DNA from: JAAYCI01 sp964370165
GTDB lineage: Bacteria > Bacillota > Clostridia > Oscillospirales > Ruminococcaceae
NCBI GenBank assembly: GCA_964370165.1
Contig: CAYJIG010000001.1
Span: 1 to 64,000 of the forward strand
DNA length: 64,000 bases
Direction of reading: 5' to 3'
Numbering within the stretch: position 1 is the first letter of the stretch; each line of letters starts with the position of its first letter. Below are positions 34,131 through 42,340 of the stretch, piece by piece. A model generated the notes under the pieces. That model did no database searches. It saw only the letters and a list, made by a program, of their open reading frames with translations, and was not told where the DNA came from. The position numbers and the translations under genes were made by a program.

Positions 34131-34685
34131 ATGTTTTTTAAAAAAGAGACACCGGCAGATAAGGTGCGTAAAGAAATCGAAAGCACAGAGTTTAAAAAGC
34201 AAAGCATGTTAGCCATCATCGAGAGCGAAAAAAATACGCTTTTAAACGAAAAATGGAAAGAACTGTATAACATAGGCGTGTATGCGTATGAGCAATATGA
34301 AAGTGAAAATACAGAGTATGATTTTAGTAGTTATGTAGAGGCTATTAAAATTTTGGAAAAGGAAATAGTCGAGAAAGACGGAAAAATAGAGGAAATATCT
34401 TTAAGGTATAACGAGGAGATAGATTTATTAAACAAAAGCTTGCAGTCGCTGGCACCACCACCGCCACCGACTCAGCCTATGCCTGTGCCACCTCAGCCCA
34501 TGCAAGCACCTGTGCCACCTCAGCCCATGCAGGCACCGGTGCCGCCGCCAATGCAGGCGCCGCCTATGGGCGAGACTGTGCAAAACCAAGATGCAGCCGC
34601 GCAAGCTAGTTTGTTTTGCAATCAGTGCGGAAAAGGCTTGGAAACAGGGGATGTGTTTTGTCCATTTTGCGGTAGCAAGGTGTAA
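34131..34685 (+). CDS. Coiled-coil, proline-rich, C-terminal zinc-ribbon protein
   Basis: 184 residues; not a named family. Residues about 1-110 are charged helix/coiled coil (KVRKEIESTEFKKQ; EIVEKDGKIEEI). Residues about 112-150 are a proline-rich tract built from repeats of PPQPMQAPV. The C-terminus is a short zinc ribbon with CNQCG and CPFCG. No membrane helix or signal peptide, so it should be cytoplasmic. AAAAGGAG precedes ATG 34131. It opens the ABC locus and mirrors the ribbon/proline layout of the membrane protein at 35345, which suggests that both work with the same partner. Confidence 0.85.
   Translation: MFFKKETPADKVRKEIESTEFKKQSMLAIIESEKNTLLNEKWKELYNIGVYAYEQYESENTEYDFSSYVEAIKILEKEIVEKDGKIEEISLRYNEEIDLLNKSLQSLAPPPPPTQPMPVPPQPMQAPVPPQPMQAPVPPPMQAPPMGETVQNQDAAAQASLFCNQCGKGLETGDVFCPFCGSKV
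34482..34562 (+). repeat. Tandem 27-base repeats coding the proline-rich tract
   Basis: Two nearly identical 27-base units (34482-34508 and 34509-34535) and a third shorter diverged copy. They code for PVPPQPMQA. Slippage here could change tract length. Confidence 0.75.
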
Positions 34686-34694
34686 ACAGAGGCC

Positions 34695-35312
34695 ATGGAT
34701 ATATTGCAGGTAAAAGGCCTTTATAAAAAGTTTGATAAAACTGATTTTTTACAGGATATAAATTTTTCTGTTTCGGGTAAAGAGCGCCTTGGGATATTGG
34801 GCGAAAACGGCTCGGGGAAATCCACTTTAATGTCTATTGTGGCAGGCGTGAACACGTTTGATAAAGGCGAAGTTTTGTATAATGGGCAAGCTGTTGCCAA
34901 TAAAATAGACATAGGATATCTTCCGCAAGAGCCGGTATTGCTGCAAGGGCTTAGCGTCAAAGATAATTTAAGATTGTGGCAAGGTGTATATAACATAAAG
35001 CATTTTGACGAAGTGATGGAAAGAATCCCTCACTTTTTGGGTGTACACACTTTTTTATCTAAGAAAACCGAGGAACTTTCGGGTGGAATGAAAAAGAAAG
35101 TGGCCATTGCAATCTGCTTTTTGAACAGGCCCAAGCTAATGATATTAGACGAGCCTTTTGCGGCGCTTGATGAGGATGCGATTGCGTGTATGAACGAATA
35201 TTTGAACAGCCTTGAGGATGTGGCGGTGTTGTATTCAAGCCATGACAAAGGCGAACTGATGAAAGTATGCAAGCGGCATATTGTCATGAAAAACGGAAAA
35301 ATCATATCGTGA
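34695..35312 (+). CDS. ABC transporter ATP-binding protein
   Basis: 205 residues, a short ABC ATPase: Walker A GENGSGKST (about 36-44), Q-loop LPQEP, signature LSGGM, Walker B KLMILDEP, and switch His in SSHD. It would power the two ABC-2 permeases encoded downstream. It lacks any C-terminal extension. It sits nine bases after the first zinc-ribbon gene, and the large zinc-ribbon membrane protein lies between it and the permeases. Confidence 0.93.
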   Translation: MDILQVKGLYKKFDKTDFLQDINFSVSGKERLGILGENGSGKSTLMSIVAGVNTFDKGEVLYNGQAVANKIDIGYLPQEPVLLQGLSVKDNLRLWQGVYNIKHFDEVMERIPHFLGVHTFLSKKTEELSGGMKKKVAIAICFLNRPKLMILDEPFAALDEDAIACMNEYLNSLEDVAVLYSSHDKGELMKVCKRHIVMKNGKIIS

Positions 35313-35344
35313 ATTGTGTGAATGGAATATGAGGAGGAAGATGT

Positions 35345-37027
35345 ATGCTGTGTCAAAATTGTAATAAAGATATTACGGTGGAAAGTAAATTTTGCAGGTA
35401 CTGCGGAAGCCCACAAACACCTGCACCTGTGCAAGAGGCACCTATGACACCACCAGCTGTGCCTGTGCAAGAAGCGCCTGCTGTGACACCACCGGCTGTA
35501 CCTGTGCAACAGCCACCTATGGCGCCGCCTGTGGTTCCTACTGCTGCGGCCCCTATGATGGGTGACGCCACGCCACCACCGCCGGTGCAAGCACCTGCGG
35601 ACTTTTCCGCCACGGTGGGAAATGTGGTAAACACTGCCGGTGCCGGGCTGAGAGATGCCATGGATACGGTAGTGGATAAAACAAAAGACACAGTTGCTTC
35701 TATAAATGCCGACGGAGCTATGACTCAAAAGCTGAAATCACCTATGATGAAAAAATATTTTATTATTGGTGGTGGCGTGCTGGCGGCTGTCATTATTATT
35801 GCGCTGATAATCACTTTGATAGTTATGAACTCGCCTACTGCGGTGGTGGGAAGAGCACTCAGCAATACCATAGGTGATGCTCAAAGCGAAATAGAGGATA
35901 TCACAGAAGAAATACCCGCTATATTGTTCTTTGAAGACTTCCAAAAAGATGAGTACGATATGAATATCTCATATTCTGATGGATTTCAAGATCTTAGCAT
36001 AAATGTGCAAAGTGATTTTGGCAGTGAAAAAATCCGTGCAGAAGTTAGCATGCTGGGAATTGGCGGCGAGGTAATGATATCGGATAAATACGGTACCGTT
36101 GCGTTGGATCCTGCGCTTGTAGGCATGTTGGGGCTTAGTGAAGTATATGGTTGGGACAATGAAACTATTGCCGCCGAGCTTTATAATGCAGGTTTGATTG
36201 ATGTTGACGATGCCGAAGATATAAGCTTGAATATATTTGAAAACCACACAGCGTCATATGAAAAAGTCAACAAAATGCTGCAAGATTGCCTTACTGATAT
36301 CTTTAAAGAAGCCGAGATAGAAGCCATTGATAAAGAAGAAATGACTATTAATGGGGAAGATATTACGGCTAAAGGATATGTGATAGTCTTAGACAGTGAA
36401 ATGATTGAAGAAAGATTTGCCGAGTTTTTGGACGATGTGTTCGAGTCGGAAGATTTGGTGAATGCGTACATACCATATGCATCTGTGATGATGAATATGG
36501 GTAGTATGGACACAGAATATCTCAAAGAAGAGCTGATGTACTCTATGACATCTACGCTTGGTGGCGTGCGTGAGCTGGAAGCGGAAGTGTTTGTATATAA
36601 AAATCGCATTGTTTCACTGCGTTCTGAAAGCTTTGGATACCCGGCACGTTTCGACTTGAATCCTGATGGTGATGTGCTGGAATATGTGGCGGCTGTTATG
36701 GACGACGAAGAAGTAATGGTGTTTGAAGCTAGCATGGAAGATGATGAGCTGATAGTTTCATACGACGAGACATATGGCGACTCTTTGGTGATGGTATATG
36801 ACCTTGAATCAGACAGAAATAACTTAGAAATTTCTACTGATTACGATGATTATCAGTTTACAGTGTACTCGGAAAATAAAGATACTCTCTTGATCGAGGC
36901 AGAGATGGACGGCGAAGTACTTCGGATTGCGGCGGAAAAAGGCGGCCTTTCAGGAGACTGGTTTGAACAGCCGGAAAATTATACCGATATCACAGAACTG
37001 CTTTCATTAGGCTTGCTAGGATTTTAA
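35345..37027 (+). CDS. Zinc-ribbon/proline-rich membrane-anchored protein with large outer domain
   Basis: 560 residues; not a named family. An N-terminal zinc ribbon (CQNCN at 3-7 and CRYCG at 17-21), a proline/alanine/valine-rich tract (about 24-80), a helical stretch, one membrane helix (about 139-161, IIGGGVLAAVIIIALIITLI), then about 400 acidic residues expected outside the cell. The outer part is rich in Asp, Glu, Met and Tyr and looks like repeated alpha/beta elements, with no recognised enzyme motif. GAGGAGG precedes the ATG. The ribbon-outside architecture could let the cell link an outer signal or cargo to the ABC ATPase. Function unknown. Confidence 0.85.
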   Translation: MLCQNCNKDITVESKFCRYCGSPQTPAPVQEAPMTPPAVPVQEAPAVTPPAVPVQQPPMAPPVVPTAAAPMMGDATPPPPVQAPADFSATVGNVVNTAGAGLRDAMDTVVDKTKDTVASINADGAMTQKLKSPMMKKYFIIGGGVLAAVIIIALIITLIVMNSPTAVVGRALSNTIGDAQSEIEDITEEIPAILFFEDFQKDEYDMNISYSDGFQDLSINVQSDFGSEKIRAEVSMLGIGGEVMISDKYGTVALDPALVGMLGLSEVYGWDNETIAAELYNAGLIDVDDAEDISLNIFENHTASYEKVNKMLQDCLTDIFKEAEIEAIDKEEMTINGEDITAKGYVIVLDSEMIEERFAEFLDDVFESEDLVNAYIPYASVMMNMGSMDTEYLKEELMYSMTSTLGGVRELEAEVFVYKNRIVSLRSESFGYPARFDLNPDGDVLEYVAAVMDDEEVMVFEASMEDDELIVSYDETYGDSLVMVYDLESDRNNLEISTDYDDYQFTVYSENKDTLLIEAEMDGEVLRIAAEKGGLSGDWFEQPENYTDITELLSLGLLGF

Positions 37028-37030
37028 CTT

Positions 37031-38224
37031 ATGCAACGTTTCTTTGCGCGATTGATGCAGCTGGAAGTAAAAAGAATAAAGGGTAAAGTCGGGGTTTTAA
37101 TACTATTATTTTTAGCAATATTGATGCTGGGAAACATGGCCGCTTTCATGGCGGAGGATGTTTTAGGTGAAGGTGCAATAAAGCTGAATATAGGCGTTGT
37201 GAACTTAGACACTTCACCCGAGGCACAAGCAATGATTTATACTATCCTCAGTAGCGAGTCTATTGAGGATAGTTTTCATGTGGTTTTTGCGACGGATGAA
37301 AGTGCGGCACGGCATAGCCTGCAAGCCGGAGAAACAATAGCTTATGTAGTGGTTCCTGAAAACTTTTTGTATGGCGTGATGAGTGGCGAAAACCCAAAAC
37401 CACGCATGGTTACAAATAATGTAGGCACGCTGGAAAGGTTGATGATTGAAAATCTTGCAAGTGGCCTTGCAGATGTAATGACATATGTGCAAAGCGGTAT
37501 ATATACTATTCTTGATGACGAACGTATGCAAGGGGAAATCAGCGGCGAAGCTGTTCTGGACGCAAACCTTGCCTACGTGGTACCGTTTTTGAACAGAGAA
37601 AATATGTTTTACTATAACGACTTAGACTATGGAACACAGGCGCCTATTATCCAGTTTTACGTGTTGTCTACTTCGCTTTTTTTGTTGTTTCTCAGCACCA
37701 CTTTGTTTTACCACAGCTTTCAGCTTAAAACAGAAAAAAACATGGTAAGGCTGCTTTACTCCAAAGGGATAAACTACCAGTTGTATTATTTTGCTAAAAT
37801 TATACCAATATATGCTGTATATACAGTGTTATTGACAATTATAGCGGCGGTGGTAAGTGGCGAGCTTACCATGGTGATAGTGGCCTTGTGCCTGCTAATG
37901 GCGGGATTGCTTGTCTTGGTTCAGAGTGTTTTATTTCAGTTGGCAGGAAACTTTCTATCGGCAGCGGTGTTGAATTTTATTCTGCATAGTTTGTTTTTAG
38001 TCACAAGCGGTGGAGTGATTCCGATAGAGCTTATGGGTGAAAGCATGAAGGTGATATCGCTGTTTTCGCCGTACAGATATTTTATGGGTTTGCTTACGGT
38101 AGGGCTGAGGCATAATACCACGGCGTGGCTTTACATAGGGAGCTTAGGTGCTACTGTGATATTGTGTTGCATCACGTGTTATCTAAACAAAAAAAGTATT
38201 GGGGATGCCTATGAATACTTTTAA
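37031..38224 (+). CDS. ABC-2 type permease, first of pair
   Basis: 397 residues. One membrane helix near the start (about 22-42), an outer domain of about 170 residues, then five helices (about 215-385), the ABC2_membrane_3 plan used by drug, peptide and wall-polymer exporters. The outer domain begins with LNIGVVNLDTSPEAQAM, a YhgE-like pattern. AGGA lies nine bases before the ATG and the previous stop is three bases upstream. It overlaps the next permease by 14 bases, so a heterodimer is likely. Cargo unknown. Confidence 0.88.
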   Translation: MQRFFARLMQLEVKRIKGKVGVLILLFLAILMLGNMAAFMAEDVLGEGAIKLNIGVVNLDTSPEAQAMIYTILSSESIEDSFHVVFATDESAARHSLQAGETIAYVVVPENFLYGVMSGENPKPRMVTNNVGTLERLMIENLASGLADVMTYVQSGIYTILDDERMQGEISGEAVLDANLAYVVPFLNRENMFYYNDLDYGTQAPIIQFYVLSTSLFLLFLSTTLFYHSFQLKTEKNMVRLLYSKGINYQLYYFAKIIPIYAVYTVLLTIIAAVVSGELTMVIVALCLLMAGLLVLVQSVLFQLAGNFLSAAVLNFILHSLFLVTSGGVIPIELMGESMKVISLFSPYRYFMGLLTVGLRHNTTAWLYIGSLGATVILCCITCYLNKKSIGDAYEYF

Positions 38225-39323
38225 AATGTTTTTTTTGGTGTTTTTGAAAAGATGCATAAAAAATAAAGCTTTTATTGTGTGCCTTTTATCTTTGCCGCTG
38301 GTGGTGGGATGGATGGTGTATACTGCCGCCTCACAAGAGCCCTCGGGCATAACAGTAGGGCTTTATTTTGAAGCGCATTTTGCCGAAGTGGAAGATGTAG
38401 TCCAAAATTTGCAACAAAACACGGCGTATACTTTTATTGTGGAGGACAGCAAAGAAAATTTGCAAGAAAAAGTGGCGAGCGAAAAGCTTTCGCTGGGTTA
38501 TATTTTTGCAGAGGATTTTGAAGAAAAACTAAAAAATTCAAATTTTAACAGTTTGATAGAAGTGGTGAAGTATCCAAATAATTTATACTATAGGTTTGTA
38601 AATGAAAGCATAACAAATGAAATTTTGTCTATGGCATCTCCATATATAGCCAAAAATTACCTGGAAAATCAAGGATCCGAGGCGGATATAAACCTGATAA
38701 AAGAAAGTATATTTGCACACAGAGAAGACGAAAATGCGTTTGGCATACTTGTGGAAGGAATAAACGCACAAAGCATATCTCAAAATGATAATTTACACGT
38801 GATGAATATAGCGCGTGGTGTGATTGCTGTATACTTACTGGTGATTTCGTGGATGGGTAGTTTGTGGGTAAGTGAAGAAAACACGTTATTTGTCCCGTAT
38901 ATCGGAAAACTTAGGCTGGCGGCATATACGCTAAGTCCTGTGTATGTGCTGGCAAGTGTGGCGGCAGTAATTTCCTTGATGGTGGTAAAATATGGGCTGG
39001 GCCTTGCGGAGGTTTCAGTCCTTAAAGAAATTGGCCTGATTTTATACTACCAAGCTATGCTGTTTATCACGACTGCACTGGTATCGCATGTGATTAAAAA
39101 AGAACTGAGGATTGTGATATTGCCGTTTTTGGTGTTGTTTGTGGTGCTTAGTCATCCGATATTGATTGACATGCGCAGTTTTGTACCGGCGCTTTCGTAT
39201 ATTTTGCCTGTCTTTCCAAGTTATCACTACATGCAGTTTTCGATTTATATGCCTTTTATCGGCGCAGTATATACTGCGATATTGTTTTTTATAAGCCGGC
39301 AAAAATTTATAAAGTTTAAATAA
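38211..39323 (+). CDS. ABC-2 type permease, second of pair
   Basis: About 370 residues with the same plan as its neighbour: N-terminal membrane helix (about 18-38), an outer domain with the VGLYFEAHFAEVEDVVQNL start, then about five to six helices in the C-terminal half. The ATG at 38211 has GGGGA five bases upstream and lies inside the end of the first permease gene. The two permeases differ enough to be distinct subunits. A terminator follows directly. Confidence 0.87.
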   Translation: MNTFKMFFLVFLKRCIKNKAFIVCLLSLPLVVGWMVYTAASQEPSGITVGLYFEAHFAEVEDVVQNLQQNTAYTFIVEDSKENLQEKVASEKLSLGYIFAEDFEEKLKNSNFNSLIEVVKYPNNLYYRFVNESITNEILSMASPYIAKNYLENQGSEADINLIKESIFAHREDENAFGILVEGINAQSISQNDNLHVMNIARGVIAVYLLVISWMGSLWVSEENTLFVPYIGKLRLAAYTLSPVYVLASVAAVISLMVVKYGLGLAEVSVLKEIGLILYYQAMLFITTALVSHVIKKELRIVILPFLVLFVVLSHPILIDMRSFVPALSYILPVFPSYHYMQFSIYMPFIGAVYTAILFFISRQKFIKFK

Positions 39324-39367
39324 AAAAAGCTGCTCTTTAGATTTGCACCTAAAGAACAGCTCTTTTA
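39322..39367. terminator. Bidirectional terminator between permease and iolB-like gene
   Basis: Thirteen-position stem 39328-39340 / 39349-39361 with one mismatch, flanked by an A-run on the left and a TCTTTTACTTTT run on the right, so it can stop both converging transcripts. Confidence 0.8.
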
Positions 39368-39387
39368 CTTTTAGTGGTTACACCTTA

Positions 39388-40173
39388 TTAGAACTTTGCG
39401 TCTTTTACCCATACATGCTCGGGCAACTCAACACGGTCTACCCATGGATCGCCCGGCAGGTGGCGAATAATCCACACAACATAAATGCGATAGCCGGGTG
39501 CGGCGGCTTGAGGGTGATCAAGGCCACCTGTCAAGCAGGAGAAAGAATAGTCCTTGATTTTATACACTTCATCGCCGAAGAAGCAAGCACCAAAACCTTG
39601 AGGTTTATCGGTACGATAGTAGTAAATTTCCGGCTGAGTGTGGCCATGAGGCGGATAACCGGACCAGCTGCCTTGTTGCAGATAAGTCTCGCCCAGCACC
39701 ATGTTGGAATAAGGCGCGGTGCTGTAGTCGAAAAATGTGGTCACACGGCGAACAGCAGTGTCACCACACAGGCCTTCGCCAACTATCTCGTTACGAATGT
39801 TGTCGGGAGTGTAGAAAACTGTGGCAAATGTGCCGTCGTTTGTGGTAGACTGGACTAAAATCTCGCTGTCTGCCAAAGCTTTCACTGTTACTTCCACATT
39901 TTTACATACATGCAAGCCATAAGCTTTGCTGCCTTCGTCAAAGCAAGAATCCCGCTGAACATGCTGGCTTGTTGACTGGTAGCTCCATTCCATGTCACCA
40001 TTCATCAAAAGAATGGCCATTTCCTCTAAAGGAAGCAGAAAACTGCGAGTTTCACCGGCCTTCATTTTATAAACGGTGACATTCATCAGTGCGTCTTTGT
40101 AGTACCCGTCCATCGTGGTGACAATTTGCACGCCTTCGGGCGAAAAGTCGGGGTATCCGTAGTGCTTGCTCAT
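39388..40173 (-). CDS. IolB/KduI-family cupin isomerase
   Basis: 261 residues. The C-terminal cupin has the family metal-binding pattern SGYPPHGHTQPEIYYYR and KPQGFGACFFG, then GLDHPQAAAPGYRIYVVWII. IolB converts 5-deoxy-glucuronate to 5-dehydro-2-deoxygluconate in inositol use; KduI isomerises 5-keto-4-deoxyuronate. No other inositol genes (iolC, iolD, iolE, iolG, iolJ) are here, so the substrate may differ. AGGAGG precedes the ATG. It diverges from the epimerase-ADH-transaldolase genes across a 254-base region with a promoter for each side. Confidence 0.87.
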   Translation of the reverse strand: MSKHYGYPDFSPEGVQIVTTMDGYYKDALMNVTVYKMKAGETRSFLLPLEEMAILLMNGDMEWSYQSTSQHVQRDSCFDEGSKAYGLHVCKNVEVTVKALADSEILVQSTTNDGTFATVFYTPDNIRNEIVGEGLCGDTAVRRVTTFFDYSTAPYSNMVLGETYLQQGSWSGYPPHGHTQPEIYYYRTDKPQGFGACFFGDEVYKIKDYSFSCLTGGLDHPQAAAPGYRIYVVWIIRHLPGDPWVDRVELPEHVWVKDAKF

Positions 40174-40225
40174 AAAAACCTCCTAATTATATGGGGCAGT
40201 AATATTTGACCTCTTAGTATGTATA

Positions 40226-40254
40226 ATAATAGAATAAAATCATTTAAAATGCAA
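40226..40254 (-). promoter_or_regulatory. SigA-type promoter for iolB-like gene
   Basis: Minus strand TTGCAT (40254-40249), 17-base spacer, TATTAT (40231-40226), about 50 bases before the start codon. Confidence 0.6.
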
Positions 40255-40333
40255 GATGTGACATGAAAACTATTAAAAAATGGATAAGTGTTGATATATT
40301 CAAGACAATATTTTGAAATATAATTGGTTTATA

Positions 40334-40363
40334 TTGACAACATGTAGGTGGAAAAGGTATAAT
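40334..40363 (+). promoter_or_regulatory. SigA-type promoter for epimerase-ADH-transaldolase operon
   Basis: Perfect TTGACA (40334-40339), 18-base spacer, perfect TATAAT (40358-40363), about 65 bases before the epimerase start. This is one of the strongest promoter matches in the window, suggesting high expression. Confidence 0.75.
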
Positions 40364-40427
40364 GATGAGCACAGGAAAAAGGTATTTATACGATTGATAA
40401 AGCGTGAAAACAATAAAGGAGCTTAAC

Positions 40428-41108
40428 ATGGCTATTAACGCCCCGTCGCTGGCGACCACGAATACATTGAATTTAGGCAGTGAAATTCAAGAGCTGTATG
40501 ATTCGAATGTCAAGTTTTATCATATTGATATTATGGATGGGCACTATGTAAACAACATGTGCTTTGATCCGAAATTTGTGAGAGAGCTGAAAGAACGCTA
40601 TCCTGATGCAGTGGCCGATGTGCACATGATGGTGACTGATCCCGGAAAATATATTGACATCATGAAGGGGTATGGCGCAGATTACTATTCTTTTCATATA
40701 GACGCAACAAGTTTTGTGCGCAGGACTATTTCTGACATCAAGGCTGCCGGAATGAAAGCCGGCGTTGTGATAAATCCATCGCAGCGCATAGATATCATAG
40801 ACCCGTTTGCAAATGAGCTGGACATGGTTATTTTGATGACAGTAGAGCCGGGATTTGCCGGGCAGTCGTTTTTGTCGGGTTCGATGGAAAGGCTTAAAAA
40901 CTTGGCACTTTATCGTAAAGAAAAAGGTTTGAAATTTGAAATCACTGTGGATGGTGGCGTGACTTACGACTTGCTGAAAGATGTGGTTCGAAACGGTGCA
41001 GATATCGTGGTGAGTAATCCACACATGATTTTCAACCAGCCGGATGGCATTCAAAGTGCTTGCAAAAGGTTTGAAGAGCATATTCGTGACGTAAAAAGTG
41101 AGATATAA
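40428..41108 (+). CDS. Ribulose-phosphate 3-epimerase family protein
   Basis: About 226 residues, a TIM barrel with the family metal and catalytic motifs: FYHIDIMDGHYVNNM, VADVHMMVTDP, MTVEPGFAGQSF and ITVDGGVTYD. Members include ribulose-5-phosphate 3-epimerase and allulose-6-phosphate 3-epimerase. The setting in a sugar cluster, rather than near rsgA/prkC as housekeeping rpe usually is, favours a pathway-specific epimerase. AAAGGAG lies seven bases before ATG 40428. Confidence 0.85.
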   Translation: MAINAPSLATTNTLNLGSEIQELYDSNVKFYHIDIMDGHYVNNMCFDPKFVRELKERYPDAVADVHMMVTDPGKYIDIMKGYGADYYSFHIDATSFVRRTISDIKAAGMKAGVVINPSQRIDIIDPFANELDMVILMTVEPGFAGQSFLSGSMERLKNLALYRKEKGLKFEITVDGGVTYDLLKDVVRNGADIVVSNPHMIFNQPDGIQSACKRFEEHIRDVKSEI

Positions 41109-41178
41109 ATAACGTTTTTAACATTATTATATAAAGTAACATAAGGTGAAATGCCTAAAAAGAAAGGAACAAATTTAT

Positions 41179-42300
41179 ATGCAATTTAACTACTACATGC
41201 CGGTAAGAACAATTTTTGAAGCAGGGATTTCAAACAAATGTGTAGACCACATTAAAGGTGATTCCGTGCTGATTGTTTGTGACCCGTTTTTTTATCAAAG
41301 CGGCACAGCGCAAAAAATAGGCGAAGGCTTAACAGGTAAAAAAGTAAGCTATTTTAGCGATATACAGCCAAATCCTACTTGCGAAAGTGTGGATGCCGGC
41401 GCTGCTATTGCACGTGAAGTGAACGCAAGCTGTGTGATAGGTCTTGGTGGTGGTAGTTCTATGGACGTTGCCAAAATGGTGGCATGCCTTACCAAAAACG
41501 AGGGTAGCATTTATGACTACTATGCAAACGCAGGCGGCACACGTACTCTTAGCACACAGCGTGCACAGATAGTGTGTGTTCCAACCACAGCCGGTACCGG
41601 TAGCGAAGTGACAAATGTGTCGGTGTTTACCAACACAAAAAATGGCATTAAAATGCCTATGGTTACAGACATGTTCTGGCCGGACATTGCCTTGCTTGAT
41701 CCTGAACTGACATACAGCTTGCCAAAATCTGTGACAGCAGCTTGCGGGCTTGATGCTTTTTGTCATGCTATTGAAGCATATTGGAACCCGAATTCACAGC
41801 CCATGTGTGATGTGCAGGCAGTGGATGCTATGAAACGTGTGTTTGCAAGCCTTGAGACTGCATACAACACACCCTCTGATAAAGCCGCACGTGCAGACAT
41901 GCTGTTAGCAAGCCTGCAAGCCGGCGTGGCATTTAGCCAAACACGCACCACAGGCGCACATGCACTAAGCTTCTCTTTGACAACAGATTACGGTCAAAGC
42001 CACGGTGCCGCTTGCGCTATTACATTGCCGGCATTTATCCGTGTCAGCACCGAAAAACAAAAAGATAAAATGGAAAGCCTTGCAAAGATTTTGGGCTGTA
42101 CATCAGTAAGTGATTTGGCCGATACAGTGGAAGGCTTGATGAAACGCTTAGGACTGCCGACACGACTATCTGAAGTTGGCGTAAAAGAAGAGAATATTTT
42201 AGACTTGGCAAAAGCCGGTCTTATTCAACCGGTTATCCATCTGTCTCCGGCAGAAATGACAGAAGAAAGCATTTGTGCACTACTGAAAAGCATTTTGTAA
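41179..42300 (+). CDS. Iron-containing (group III) alcohol dehydrogenase
   Basis: 373 residues. NAD-binding GLGGGSSMDVAKM, then PTTAGTGSEVT, and metal ligands in ACGLDAFCHAIEAYW with later His residues (TTGAHALSFSL, DYGQSHGAACA). Family members reduce small aldehydes such as lactaldehyde, butanal, 3-hydroxypropanal or sulfolactaldehyde. AGAAAGGA precedes ATG 41179. Placed between an epimerase and a transaldolase, it may reduce an aldehyde released by the transaldolase; this is inference. Confidence 0.92.
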   Translation: MQFNYYMPVRTIFEAGISNKCVDHIKGDSVLIVCDPFFYQSGTAQKIGEGLTGKKVSYFSDIQPNPTCESVDAGAAIAREVNASCVIGLGGGSSMDVAKMVACLTKNEGSIYDYYANAGGTRTLSTQRAQIVCVPTTAGTGSEVTNVSVFTNTKNGIKMPMVTDMFWPDIALLDPELTYSLPKSVTAACGLDAFCHAIEAYWNPNSQPMCDVQAVDAMKRVFASLETAYNTPSDKAARADMLLASLQAGVAFSQTRTTGAHALSFSLTTDYGQSHGAACAITLPAFIRVSTEKQKDKMESLAKILGCTSVSDLADTVEGLMKRLGLPTRLSEVGVKEENILDLAKAGLIQPVIHLSPAEMTEESICALLKSIL

Positions 42301-42340
42301 AAATATTACATAAATTTAAACGTTATGGAGGATAATGAAA

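Noticed and set aside
34482..34562. Short tandem repeats as a possible CRISPR
   Set aside because: Units are directly adjacent without spacers, in frame in a protein gene, and no cas genes are present.
39388..40173. Inositol catabolism operon
   Set aside because: Only an IolB-like gene is present; iolC, iolD, iolE, iolG and iolJ are all missing nearby, so the pathway call is not supported.
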